From assembly GCA_004352715.1 (NCBI GenBank), contig SCFE01000071.1, positions 881,719-945,718 on the forward strand: DNA of 64,000 nt. Reading direction: 5' to 3'. Made by a program: the position numbers and the translations under genes. This DNA is from Hofstenia miamia (lineage: Eukaryota; Xenacoelomorpha; Acoela). Below the pieces are notes generated by a model. That model worked only from the letters and a program-made list of their open reading frames with translations. It made no database searches and was not told where the DNA came from. This document shows, one piece after another, positions 11,031 through 23,163 of this stretch. Position 1 is the first letter of the stretch. Each line of letters begins with the position of its first letter.

Positions 11031-14000
11031 TTAATATAATAAATACATGAGTTTTTGAATTAAGAAAACAAAATATCTATTTTCGTGGGGTGACTAAGAA
11101 CATCAGTAACAGTTAAGCAGAAAGATACAAATAAATGAGGTTTTGAAAGGAATTATTGTGATGATGAAAATGAAGAACAAAATTTATTCTTGAGAGAAAA
11201 TTCTGATACTTGCGAAATTTAAAACAGAATATATGATGTGTGCAAATTTTGGAAGAATTGAGAAGACTTACAATGACAGTGAATATCAAGCTTCATTTCA
11301 GTGTTTCTTCAGACAGACAGCGAGTCACTGCATCATTTTCATTTTCTGAACATGAAGATATCAGTGATTTCAGTTTGCACTAGATTGCTATATGATTTGT
11401 AACTGAATATACCTAAAGCTAACTCTTATAACACATTTATTATTGTATATCCCTGTATATATATACAATAAAATCTCATGTCTTAGTTTTCAGCACCATC
11501 CAAAAAGGTGAATAGGAATACTATCAAAACTTAAGAAAATTCCTGAAAAGTAATTATTTTTATTTTATTGGAATGTAATCCATAGGACACATTGTAGTAT
11601 AAAGGTCGAATGAAATACGTTTGACAAATAATAGATGTTTGAAAAAAACTATTTCTATTCATCCCATTTAACGGTACTAAAGAATTTTCGTTTTAATGAA
11701 TTTTTATTACTCTAAAGGGGTCCCGGGCCCCTCGCCTCTCTTTGTATCCGCCCTTGTTATTTTGTTAGTAAATATTTGACATTGTTAATTACACGATGTG
11801 ACATAAAATTTAGTTGATTAATTTTTTTCACTGATTTCAGTCAATTTTGGGACGCGAATTACGAATTTAAGTGTCATTTTAAATGCAAAGCCATACTTTT
11901 TGAGTAATTTGTATTCTAAATTTTAGAAAGCCTGCACATCACTACGTTGTTCACTTAATGCCTAGGACTAAGTACACATTGGACCATTGAAATAATACCT
12001 TCTCTGCTATTCTTTTCCAACAATAATTTGCTGAACTCAGTTTCGCTGTCGTGGTGAGTCACATTGTGTTCACAATGGGAAAGATTTTTTTTGACATACC
12101 TTAATGCACCGTGTATATTACATAACGACCATGCTCTGTGCATATGAAAACATAATTCATGACTTTTCTGCAAGTAATAGCTGCTTATAAATGCAAGACT
12201 TATGTGAATTCATTCTGTTACATTTGTTGATATTATATTCTCCAAAAACCAACCCATTACAAATATAGGGTTGAGGCCAACGAAATATTCTGAAACATAT
12301 TTGCCATACTATGTTAGAGTCCTGGCTAGTTGAAGATCATCAATCTTTGTCATTTTCTATTATTCATGTTTAGCATGAATTGAGAAACCACAATAATAAC
12401 TGTTATTTTTTGTCTTTGAAGATGAGGTTTTCTCGTATATCCTGCTATCAACTCATCTTGTGAACCTGTACCTTACAACATTTATCTTCAATACTTAAAT
12501 GTTCTGATATTAAAGTACCCATGTCTAGCCTACAAAAAAGTTTTCAACGAGCAAGTGAGCCAATCTGATAGTGGATTTTCTAACATAAATTCTCAAGATC
12601 TTCATTATTCTTCTCAAAAAGATTTGAATTCATTATTTGCAAAGCTAAGACTTAGCATGAGACGAACTGGAATTTTCTTAATTAAATTGAGGAAATTAGT
12701 TATTGCTAGTGAAGATGTCAAATAAAATTCATTTTCTGAAGTATCAATTGAATGTTTTTCTTGAAAATTTTGGTTGTTTAGTGATAAAAAAGGCAAAATT
12801 ACACCACCTACTCAAGAGACTTTCTATATGAATGGTTTTATCTAAAACATATTGAAATTTGCAATTTTAGGACTATAATTTGGCCTCATATGGCTTCTGT
12901 AGGTTCAGATCAATGAAAGCAATCTATTTATTAGTTATTTGATCACTAAGTAAATTTTTGCTGAAAACTAAGAGCCTTGATAACATCTCAATTACAGCAA
13001 TTAGAATGATCCAATTTAGACTATATTTTGGCCTCATGCGCTTTGGATAAACAGAACACATCTGCTGAGATTAAAATTAGATGTCCATATGCAATTTTAA
13101 AATTCATTCAAGGATTTTTGGAATCTTAATTATAAAACAATTTTTGATTTTATATTCAATCATCTATTTAGGCCATAAAATTAATTTCATGGTATTTCCT
13201 AAAGTATTGTTTCTTCTGTGAAAATAACACCAATTCGTTTTTAACAATATCAAATTGACCAGAAACACTGAAAAAATGTACTCAAAAAAATATTTTTTTG
13301 TCACACAGTGTTATTATTAGAAATTGAAGAGAAATTTACGAGAGTTGGACCTCAAAACTTTTTGTAACAAAAATGGCTCTACGGTTAACAGTCCATGAAA
13401 ATGATCACGGATTTTATATTCCAAAACATCGACTCAGCACCGGGCATACCCTCAGTTATATTCTAAATTATACTCAACTTACATTTGTACCTGCATTCAA
13501 AGATGGACATTCAAAAATACACGAATTTTTCTTTCCCAAGAATCACAAAATAGTCCTAATATCGGCAGAATTGGAGTTAATTTGAATGGGCCGTATCCCA
13601 CAGATGGAAAATGTTATTGATAGCATAGAGCACGATATTTAAATAAAATAAGCATGAAATGCCATAACGTCAAATTGATTAATTCTCCATTATAATATAA
13701 ATTATTGGCCTCATTTGTGCATTGACTTGCCTACACACTTGTTGTAAGTTGCGCATTCCCTAGAGAAATGCTAACTTTATTTGTATGCTTGCATCGAGAT
13801 GCATTTTCTTGGAAATGCATCTGTCAGAGCTGCTTCAGAAGTATAAAATATTTTTCGCAATACTTCTTGTAGCATTGTTTTTTAATAGAGACCTCAAACA
13901 TTAACAGATACTGTATCAAGCATATTATCAAGTAAAGCAATTAACCGACGTTTTGTAGCAGCCTCTTCATCACAAAAACCTGGCGCTTTATAAACTTTAA

Positions 14001-14392
14001 GGATGAGAAATCTTTTAACCACATAATTCTCATCTATTTTGCCTCACCGTAGCAATCACAGCTACTGAATTCTTTAAAAATAGGATAGGTCTGAAAGATC
14101 TAGGAAGTTATCACACTACTGTTATGTCACTTTTTAATTAAATCTAAGACAAGGGCCCTAAAACATGTTCAACAATTTGATATTTTCTCAAATTCGCTTC
14201 TTATTTTGCAAGACAAAGACATAATATCTACTACATATTTGTTTTCAGCGTACTCAACAACAAAACTAAATTCCAAATTTGTCTGATTTGCTTTGCATAA
14301 GACATAACTTTTTAGACATTTTTCAAAATGATCTCTTATAAACGTTAATTTATTACAAATTCTCACAGACCCGATTGATATTTTATCAAAAT
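11031..14392. other. AT-rich intergenic DNA, no recognised gene
   Basis: Short open frames such as 13,373-13,585 have no recognisable motif. A GGGGTCCCGGGCCCCTC stretch followed by TATCCGCCCTTG near 11,715-11,753 resembles the end of a hAT-like element but is unpaired. A phrase TTGGCCTCAT recurs near 12,890, 13,028 and 13,705. Confidence 0.5.
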
Positions 14393-14394
14393 AA

Positions 14395-14396
<2 letters not shown>

Positions 14397-14440
<44 letters not shown>

Positions 14441-14466
14441 TCTTGAACTAGTTTTCGCTCATGTTA
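14397..14466. repeat. (TA)n array plus 33-bp flank, first copy of a local direct duplication
   Basis: (AT)n at 14,397-14,433 is followed by GAAATAATCTTGAA, then CTAGTTTTCGCTCATGTTA, ending at a single N at 14,467. The same array and flank recur at 14,717-14,784 with one base changed (C to T). Confidence 0.8.
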
Positions 14467-14714
14467 NAACACCGTTTCAAAATCCGCTATCCCAACAGAA
14501 ATTTATCTGTGCAACTAAAATCACTAAAATTAAGTATCATGTACTTTCAACTTTCATTCGATTTTTTGTGACAATGCAACTGGTTGATAACTTTTATATT
14601 TATAGCATTCAGCAGTGACGAATTTTGACTGTTCTGGGAATTTTATTTCAAAAAAATTTCACTTGTCCAGTATGTTTGGCTTTTTCCTAAGAATGAAAAT
14701 TCATGGCATAATGA

Positions 14715-14716
<2 letters not shown>

Positions 14717-14758
<42 letters not shown>

Positions 14759-14784
14759 TCTTGAATTAGTTTTCGCTCATGTTA
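14717..14784. repeat. (TA)n array plus 33-bp flank, second copy
   Basis: (AT)n at 14,717-14,751, then the same flank as at 14,434-14,466 apart from one substitution. The first copy ends at an N, so this may be an unmerged contig overlap rather than a biological duplication. Confidence 0.8.
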
Positions 14785-15789
14785 TCTATGAAGAAACACA
14801 ATCCATAGTCCTTGCGACAAATGAACGGTACATTCATATAGAGGAAGAATGTGAATATTTCCAAATAAGATTGTGTAAATTAAATTCTACTGCTACCAAA
14901 CTCCTATGGCAATGTTTATATTGTCACAAATACTTAACTTAATACTTAAAGTATTCAAATTGAGGACAGAAAATTTTTAAATATGTTATGTTATCAGAAG
15001 AAATTTGACAATATGTGTATTATTTTTTTGAAAACCAGCAAAATGTATATTGGCTGTCATTGTCTAGTGTATTTGCCATTAAGTAACTAAAGACATTGAA
15101 AAGTTAATGTCAAGTGAAGGCAAAGCTGAATAAGTGGGGAAAGGAATCAACTTGAAATACAGTAAGAGTCTAAGCTAAAGATTAATTGACGACTAAATGC
15201 TCAAATGTGTAGATTAAAAGTAATGAAAGTGAGAAAATGACAGAAAATATGTAAAAAGAGCATTAGGCAATTTGCAATACAAGCTTAGTATGTCATCAAA
15301 AAAATTTGCTTGATTAAATGTAAAAAAACTTTAGAAATATGACTTGAAAACAACTTCATCAGCAAATTGAAACATTTCACAGATTCAATATTAGAAAAAA
15401 ATATAGAAAAAGATAATAGATCACATTATGGTTAAAAAAATCTTAAAATTGCAGTAAAAATCGCTTATAACGATTAGGTATAATGAGGAGAAGTTTTGGC
15501 CAAGTCTAAACCTAGCCATTGAAATAAAGAGAAATGAGGAATTTAACGCAGAGTCTTTTCAAGAATTTGCATTTTACATAATTATGAATAAGTGCTTACA
15601 GATTTTTTTTCAGTTTTCGATATTTATTTAAAAAATCATCTCTGCTATCAATATTCGTTGAGATAATTGAACATTGGACATAACAGGTAAATAATACTGG
15701 TTTACAAAAACAATTTTTTTCTCATTGTTTTAATTTTTAAACATATTTTAACAAATATGGGGCTTCTGAATGCAAATATGAACTCAGAT
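14785..15789. other. AT-rich intergenic DNA, no recognised gene
   Basis: No open frames or motifs worth reporting were seen. Confidence 0.55.
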
Positions 15790-17165
15790 TTTCTCAATCA
15801 TTTCAGGTTGTGGCTCGCACCAACTCTTGATGAACCCGTCATTAATATCAAGCATTGTAAATAAACTTGCATAAATGTTTCAGTTAACATTCTTTTATAA
15901 CACAGGTGCTGCTTAGACCTAGATTCTCGGGGAAGAATTTCAATTGGGAATGAAGAAAATGTACCTTTAATGACATCAAACATGCCATTTTCTTATAGTG
16001 CTTGATAAGGTTGTTGATGATACCTCGGAAGTTGACTTTTCCGCGGACCCATCACAGACACTCCTGAATGATTTCCATGCGTCAAACTCTATTGGTTTGA
16101 GGCACTCTTCAAAGTTTGGTTCAAGCAATATCTTTCTGAAATGTGGTCCCACAAATTACTCTCTTTGATTTTTCCTTCACTCAATTTGGGAAACTTCTGT
16201 TGCAGGAAGTGGAAAGCAGGTCCTTCTCTTGACAACTTCTTCACAAACTGCTTCCTCTATTCCCAATTTAATGTGCAGTAGTGTGAGGATGATGTTTTGA
16301 CGATGGACTAGCGCAGGGTTGGTAACATTAGCTCTAAAAATTACTTGACGTAATGGTTGGCACTGTCCCTGTTGTCCAAGCGACACAGGAAGCAGTTGTG
16401 CTTAGTGTAACCGGACTGAAACCCAGTCAGGAGAGCAATCACCTTTAGATCTGCACAAATCTTAAAAGGAAATTCATCATGTTTGATGCATTTCAGAATT
16501 TCCTCCATGTTATAATCGTTTCAGTCATAGAAACAGAATGAACCACAGGAATAGATGGATGAAGGCTAACATTATGCAACTGTATTTAGAAGAGTCTATG
16601 AATAGTCTCCACTCACTTACAATGAACGTTTTACACATGGCTGAAAATAGGGAAGGAATGTCACTGCAATAACATAAATTCAAGGTGCTGGTGAACAAGG
16701 ATTAGAATTTCTGAGATTGTTGTTGATAATGCGTGATCTTCAGACCACATTAGAGTAGATTCCATTGATTCAAGCTTGATGCCAGTAGTTCACTCTGAGA
16801 TTTGGTGAGAGAGAGATCACGCACAAGATTATTCATTTCAGCTTGAGATAAAAGATGAGGTCTCAGAAACTACAATCATCAAGATAACTGTCAGGCGCTC
16901 GTCATACCATAGGAACACCAAATTTAAGTTTACCTCTGTTCCCGTTGAACCATCTAGATAACAAAGAAGCACAAGTAACACAACAAATATGTGGAGCCCA
17001 TGATCCTTCTTGGTCTCCTAATTTGATTCCAAAATAAGCATGATACAGCTTTCGGATGTGCGATGTTATAATGTGCTTATCTTTCTTCACAGTGAGATCA
17101 CCACAAATGTAGCAGAAATCATTGCTGCCGTTGTTACAGCTTCTTGATGCAGACTCCATGACCAC
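15790..17165 (-). pseudogene. Broken member of a multicopy zinc-knuckle protein family of unknown function
   Basis: Reading the minus strand from 17,165, the N-terminal piece contains FCYICGDLT and WAPHICCVTCASLL (a C-x2-C ... C-x2-C arrangement resembling a zinc-binding domain) and ends GVPMV. Further pieces follow in other frames: LLSQAEMNNLVRDLSLTKSQ near 16,850; HDEFPFKICADLKVIALLTG with a following CFLC near 16,450; NIILTLLHIKLGI near 16,290; FVGPHFRKIL and DAWKSFRSVC near 16,080-16,150; and MSLKVHFLHSQLKFFPENLG near 15,930. In this order they match a multicopy protein family that I recall from invertebrate genomes as uncharacterised and often pseudogenic. At least four frame changes and several stops make this a pseudogene. 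The pieces are seen; the family match is from memory and untested. Confidence 0.65.
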
Positions 17166-17434
17166 AGTGACAGTGTGAAAAGTGAACGCCCGTGCTGTAT
17201 TATATACCGAAATCAGAATGACTCATTGTAGTAGTGCAATTCTAGAAACTAATCAATAGCTGTTGTTTGCCATCCACAAATTGAGTTGCGGCTGTGTTGT
17301 GCTACAAGTAAATAGAATGATTAATGGAAATGACTGTTGGTGTTGGATGACATGAAAATGTAAGCTATCGTGACTACTGTAGAGTGGAGTAGTGATGTCT
17401 CTAAATATTCAAGTAACATATAGACCTAGTAGGC

Positions 17435-17470
<36 letters not shown>

Positions 17471-17479
17471 ATATATATA
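17435..17479. repeat. (TA)n microsatellite
   Basis: A TA array interrupted once by a TT step near 17,459. Confidence 0.9.
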
Positions 17480-18155
17480 GCATATGGTCGAATATATTTG
17501 AAAAAATTGAACATATTATCTAATTTTATATCAGGTTTGCGCAAATTTTTCTTTTTCAACTCTGTATTTGTAGACACAAGGTATATACGCTTGTATTAAA
17601 AAATATTTACATCATTTGGTAAGTTCTATTGGATTTATTAAATTTCTTTATACTTTTACAATTGCTGTTAGTTATTTTTTAATCAGTAACATGCCACACG
17701 AAGTTATGGTCTTATATATATATTAATCGTAAATAGGAAAAAATAAAAAAAACTAAATTACAGAAAAATGAGGGGTGATGGAGCAACACTGTTGTCATTT
17801 TCAGTAATAGCACGGTGAACTTTATTCAATACACATGTTGGTATATTTGTATAAAAATCTTTGTTGACCACTGTAATCACAGTTTGATTTCTGAGAGAAT
17901 TTTACTTCAACTATTTTTGTGCAAAGTAAAACAAAAACTCCTGTTGAAGCATTTTGTGTAATAAGAACAATCAAGGAATTAAAACAATAAGAATTCGTCC
18001 GTCTAGGTTATATTGAAAATGCAATGCTTTTCCATTTCTACTTGTTTACAGTCAATTATCAATTAAGCTAGGTGAGTTAATTCATTCCGTTTAATATTAA
18101 TTATATATTTTAATAAATAGAATAGAAAAACTGGCAATGAATTTACAGCGATTAA
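17480..18155. other. AT-rich intergenic DNA, no recognised gene
   Basis: Nothing supportable was seen beyond a short TA run near 17,714. Confidence 0.5.
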
Positions 18156-18673
18156 ATGCAGTTTTCACTTATAAATTACCATGTAAGCATCTCATTTATA
18201 AGACGTTTAGTGAAATTTTTAGTCAATTTGAAATTAAAAAACATCAGTAAAGATGATGCTTTCAAATTGATTAAATTAGACAAAGCTGGTATAATCGACG
18301 TACCCAACAGTATAACCGAGACAAAAAACAAAAACATAAAAGCTGTTATTCAAGAAGACGAGCTTTTGCATTTTCTTGCTTGCGAACGGTGTAAAAAATT
18401 GTTTGTTTGGTACAAACATTGCTCTTTATCTGCTAAATGGAGAAATCAGATGAGAGCACAATGAAGACAATTCTTGGGCACCTAAGTAAATGCATACCCT
18501 CATTCCCTAAAACCGAACAATCACAGGTTTCAGTAGAGATAGACATGCTCTTTAACAAAATTTTGATCTTGCGAGGCGGGGATTTGCGAGGTGGATATAT
18601 ATTTTTTTGCGGTGCGAGGTTAGTTGCGGGAGTAGAATATTGCCCCCGCAACAAGCCTGGTGAAAGCACATAA
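18156..18673 (+). pseudogene. Possible BED-type zinc finger relic (hAT transposase N-terminus)
   Basis: Two overlapping open frames carry complementary halves of a BED-like finger. The first (18,156-18,464) ends with DELLHFLACERCKKLFVW, giving C-x2-C. The second (18,437-18,673, another frame) holds STMKTILGHLSKCIPSF, giving H-x3-C about 40 residues later. BED fingers at the start of hAT transposases have the form C-x2-C ... H-x(3-5)-[HC], with a serine/threonine-rich stretch before the histidine, as here. A frameshift near 18,410-18,440 would be needed to join them. The catalytic RNase H-like domain is not seen; after about 18,560 the sequence turns into G-rich DNA without similarity. It could equally be a host BED-finger exon that has decayed. 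Confidence 0.35.
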
Positions 18674-19504
18674 GGGCAATAGTAATTGAAATTTGAAAAA
18701 GCCAAGCGACGATAAGCGAAAATGTTTTCAACCACTTATGTTGCAACGTCAGTGTACAATATTGCTATAAATCTACATTATTTTTTGAATATTATTCACA
18801 TGCAGGCATCGTCTTTCCGAGCAGCAGAAGACAAAAAGTGCGATGTTCATCCGGGGCCTCAAAATTTGTGTCGGTCCCCGTCCTCAAAATTTTCTGAGCG
18901 GTTCTGGATACAAGATAAACATTGATCTTGAGATGTAACTTATCTCTTGGCAAAATAGAATTATGTTTTCAGAGATTGGAAACGTACCGTACCTAAGTAA
19001 GTAGTTTCTTTTTAGGGAGTCATCTCTTAAGCGCACTTTAAAATATTGCTTTTAGGAGTCAACTGCACTGGGAATATTTAAAAGTATCATTGCAATTCTT
19101 AAATATCAAATCTATTAGCAACAGTCCTAATACAAACTTTTAGAAAAATATTCTGTTTTAATCTATAATGGAAATAAGAGTTTTGAATTTTATAAAAATT
19201 GCACATACTTTCTATACATATGAATTCATGAAATTTGCAGATTAAATTTTTTTAGAGTTTTTATAGATATAGCCACTGTAAATTGCATTAAATCTTGCTT
19301 GTAGATGTTTGTTGTGATCTATTCAGCATGTATATTTCATTAATTAATTAATTATATTAAATAAAAATTTCAATAGTTTAACCTGTCGTTCATATTTATG
19401 TTGCCTATCGCTAATTGGAAAGTAGTATGGACTTGAAATTTCAGTAAAATTGACATTTCAGACCATGGACGCCAAAAGGATGACCCCAATTTTAGGCTGA
19501 TGCA

Positions 19505-19771
19505 TATCTGTTGGTTTTGTTTCAAACTTTTCTCATTCTCTTCGTCTTTGTACAATAATAGGGTGACGTGGGACCTTTTCGGAAGAATGATATCCAGTAA
19601 GTAATTTTAAAATTTTTTGATGAAATCNNNNNNNNNNNNNNNNNNNNNTATCTGTTGGTTTTGTTTCAAACTTTTCTCATTCTCTTCGTCTTTGTATAAT
19701 AATAGGGTGACGTGGGACCTTTTCGGAAGAATGATATCCAGTAAGTAATTTTAAAATTTTTTGATGAAATC
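19505..19771. other. 21-N gap flanked by a 123-bp direct duplication (assembly artefact)
   Basis: 19,505-19,627 and 19,649-19,771 differ at one base (TACAATAATA against TATAATAATA) and sit immediately either side of N at 19,628-19,648. This is what two unmerged overlapping contig ends would look like. The true genome most likely has one copy. Confidence 0.85.
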
Positions 19772-20077
19772 CTTTTTATATATAGCTGGATGTCTAGACT
19801 AATATGTTACTGTATAACTATTATAGTTTTTACTTCCCTTTCAATTTTAACCTGTGGCAGTTGTTTCGGCGGAATAAAGTGGCCACTCTGTGGGGGTAAT
19901 TTGGCCAGTGTTGACTTATCTACCTAGATAAAAGGAAAAATCGAAAAGCTTAAGACAATTGTATATCTAAATGTATCTATACACTTGTAAACAAATAATC
20001 TAGAGATTTATTATTTTTTGACATAAAAACATTATAAATATCTAAAATTAAATGGGATAGTTGCGACATTCACCCTC
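19561..20077. repeat. Possible TA-flanked MITE (weak inverted ends)
   Basis: The left end is TA then GGGTGACGTGGGACC. The right end, read on the other strand, is TA then GAGGGTGAATGTCGCAAC. Similarity is limited to the first dozen or so bases, and a gap with duplicated flanks lies inside the interval, so the boundary assignment is tentative. Confidence 0.25.
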
Positions 20078-20079
20078 TA

Positions 20080-22164
20080 CTTTTTCCAACTGTAACCTGA
20101 CATATTAAGTGAAAGTACAAATCATACAATAGAAGACTAAGCAATGAGCAAAATATTGTAGGCAATTAGAGACTGGAAATCATCCTAATAATTCTATAGG
20201 ACACCTTGGAAAGAGGCAATTAGCAAAAATATAACTGCTAATATAATGATAAGGGAAGCCAAATTGGTACTGCTAAGCAGCAAACATTTCAGCCCCTCAA
20301 CTCCTTTTTACTCTATAACTTTGTGTACAAATATTAACAAAATAATTGAAAATTTTGCAAGCAAATTACCGATAATTCTTTCATCGCCTTTTTTTTTAAA
20401 TCAGAGTTTTTGCCCTCTTCGCCACTATCGCCCTTTTGATTGCCCTAGTTACAATCAATCCAAAACACTTTTTTACTAGGTACATATGAATTCTTTGACG
20501 AGGATGCAAATTGTTATTGAGACTTTTTTCCAAATTCATTTTTCGGATGTTTTCTTCAAAACATGATTTTGATTTTCAGAACTTGGATTTGTTATTGAAC
20601 AAAGGACACAATATTAAAAGCTATTAATAATTTAGATTTGATAAAGTCCTCTTTAAAAGGTTTTCGTTTTATGATCATTACATTTGCATCAGTTATTTAT
20701 TAAAATGCTCGATGCAGTCTATGTAAACTGGAAGGCAGTTGACGCAATATTTCCATATTACTGGACATAAGAATTTCAATTTGCATCAACTAACCAGTGT
20801 CCTACCCATGCAACAACAAATAGTTTTTTTGATGCAACTTCTACTCTAAGTTTGTTTAAAAAATTTTCAAATGAATGACTGTTTAGAATAACTCAGGCTC
20901 CATGTTGTTTTCTGCATATTTTTGTGGCAGTGTGTAAAAATGTAAATTATTCATAAGTAAAATTTATTCTGACCACCGCACCCTATTATGTAAAACTAAA
21001 ACAGCCAGTCTTTTCATTCGACTAATAACTTTCTCAATATTGCTTCACACATTACTGAGAAAACAGATTTCAAATATTGTATGTAAATTCTTATTATTAT
21101 TCTAATAAGGTTTAACAATTTATTTGTTTCACAACAAATTCTTAAGGTTTTTTCTTTAAGCTGAATTGTCGCAAAAGTTATAATAGCACACGTAATTGAG
21201 GTAAAAATCAGGTAAAATTGTAAATGTTTTTTCTTTTTATTCAGAAATAAGGTTGTAATTACTATACTTAGCCGATTTAGAAACATTTTTAAAAATTGAA
21301 AATGAGTAGTAAATTCTTACACAACGAAGACGATTTGTTTTAATCTATTTTGCAATGAATCTTTTTTTGAGGTAGTTAACTTTGGACTCGAGGACTTGAA
21401 TTACTGGTCTAGCTTCAGTATCACCTTTTGAATTTTTGAAATACTTTTACAACTTGTTCTGACACGCTTTGTCATTCTAGTAGTCTGTTTTCTCCTAAAA
21501 TTGCATAAATATTTTCTCCTTTTACTATTTTGAACAATGCATAAAATTTGCAATGTTTCCACTAATCATTATTTAAAATAACTTTGTGCATAACTATAAA
21601 TTTAGATATTTATGTTACAAGTCATATTATTAATATTATAGACAATGTACACATATGTACACATGTAAAATGTTAATATACATGTTATTTGCCTCTAACA
21701 ACCTATAGTCCAGTTGATCTAACTAATTGGTTCATAATTAGATTGATTAAAAATGTTAGTCTTGGAATTTGCTGTATACGCGCAATATTTTCTATAAAAT
21801 AGTTAAAGTAAATTCAGCTTCATAGTGATACAATCAGTTGGTAAAATTAATCTCTTGGGTCTGTAAATTATAAAATATTAATAATATTTAATAACTTGAA
21901 AGGAATTAAAGTTAAACATTTTTTAAATTAGTTGTAGACTTGGTGTTATCCGTGAGAAAGGAAAAAATTAATGAAGAAAATTGCGTTAATTTGATTGGAT
22001 GATTTTTAATATTTGATGTATTCTCTATTTAGTACACCAACATCGTCAAGCGTGCTAAGTCACCTGCTTTCTTTTCGCTTTGCTTGTTCAAATCCACCAT
22101 CCATACCTGTTTATGTATTTGTTATGACAACAGTCTTCATGCTGTGAAAGTTAGTTACAACAAA
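20080..22164. other. AT-rich DNA upstream of the signal-peptide exon, no recognised gene
   Basis: No supportable gene. The final 100-150 bases before 22,165 would contain the 5' untranslated region and promoter if the exon downstream is the first exon. I see no clear TATA box or initiator that can be argued for. Confidence 0.45.
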
Positions 22165-22252
22165 ATGGCCACACTTCTTTTAATTACTTCTTTTCTCGCT
22201 TTTCAAATATTTTTGGAAGATGTCAATGCTTCACAGTCTCGACGTGTGATTG
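22165..22252 (+). CDS. Candidate first coding exon: signal peptide
   Basis: ATG at 22,165 lies in a strong start context (AACAAAATGGCC: A at -3, G at +4). The exon encodes MATLLLITSFLAFQIFLEDV followed by NASQSRRVI: a short polar start, a hydrophobic core of about 14 residues and a plausible signal-peptidase site V-N-A before SQS. The open frame extends upstream without an ATG, so this methionine is the natural start. After codon 29 comes G then GTATGA, a usable splice donor at 22,253, leaving phase 1. The exon would place its protein in the secretory pathway. Phase 1 matches the EGF exon at 51,388 exactly (G plus GC gives Gly). Exon status and linkage are inferred, with no transcript evidence, and a chance hydrophobic ORF cannot be excluded. 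Confidence 0.5.
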
Positions 22253-23163
22253 GTATGACTTATTTATATCCAGTTATTATAAAAATTGTTTCTAACAACA
22301 TGTAAAAAATGCCCCGCTTAAATATGAATTGAAATTTATTGAATAATCAGGTTTTAAATATTTTTTAAATTGAACGTTAAGAAAAATTATGTTTCTGTTA
22401 AATTTAGTATAAATGCTTGTTGATAAGATTGCATTAACCCTAAGGCCATTTTTTAAAATTGAGCTTTTAAAAATTTTTTTAACATAATTTACAATAAACT
22501 CTTTCTATTTATAGTAATTGCTAACATGTAGAGTTTCAAATTTAATAAAATTCTGTTAACTCTATTTTTATAACCAAAGTTTCTAAGCAGAGTTAAATTT
22601 AATTAGCACAACCGAATCAATAAACTGATACATAATGCATAAATCTAAACAATCATTTACCAAGTAAAATATAAATAATTAAATAGCAATGTTTCAATTA
22701 CTTTATTATAACTTATTATAACAAAGATGGCTTAACTTTTCAAGCTAAAACAGTCTATTTAAAACTCGTGCACATTGTCTGTGTAAATTGTTTGAATCAC
22801 TGACATATATGTAAATATTTTAGGAGAGTTTTGCTTTGAAATTATGAAATTATGTTAATATTAGTAATTGCCAAGCAACCATGTTTCTGGTTTGCAAATG
22901 TGAGTTTCTTTGTAATTTATGGGAAATTGATGATGTGCTTAAATGAATATAACTAATAAATATTCTATAATGCTTCCTGCGTCTCTTATTATTTCAGTCA
23001 TTTTTAATAATAAGATATGTCAATGTACAACAATATGTTAAGCCTCAATTTTTAAATATTCTGTAATAATTACTAATCGTATATTTTTTAATTTAGGCAA
23101 ATTGAAAATAAGACCTAAAAAATTTAAGAAAATTACATATATATATATATATACATGTATATA
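22253..23163. other. Putative intron sequence, no recognised element
   Basis: AT-rich, ends in a TA run next to the 1,000-N gap. No exon or transposon end was identified. Confidence 0.45.

Noticed and set aside
11715-11753. GC-rich GGGGTCCCGGGCCCCTC plus TATCCGCCCTTG
   Set aside because: Looks like a DNA-transposon end, but the candidate partner near 10,217 matches too weakly.
18590-18660. G-rich stretch with TTGCGGG and CCCGCAA arms
   Set aside because: A small imperfect hairpin with no flanking duplication; it may be a MITE piece but the boundaries are not visible.
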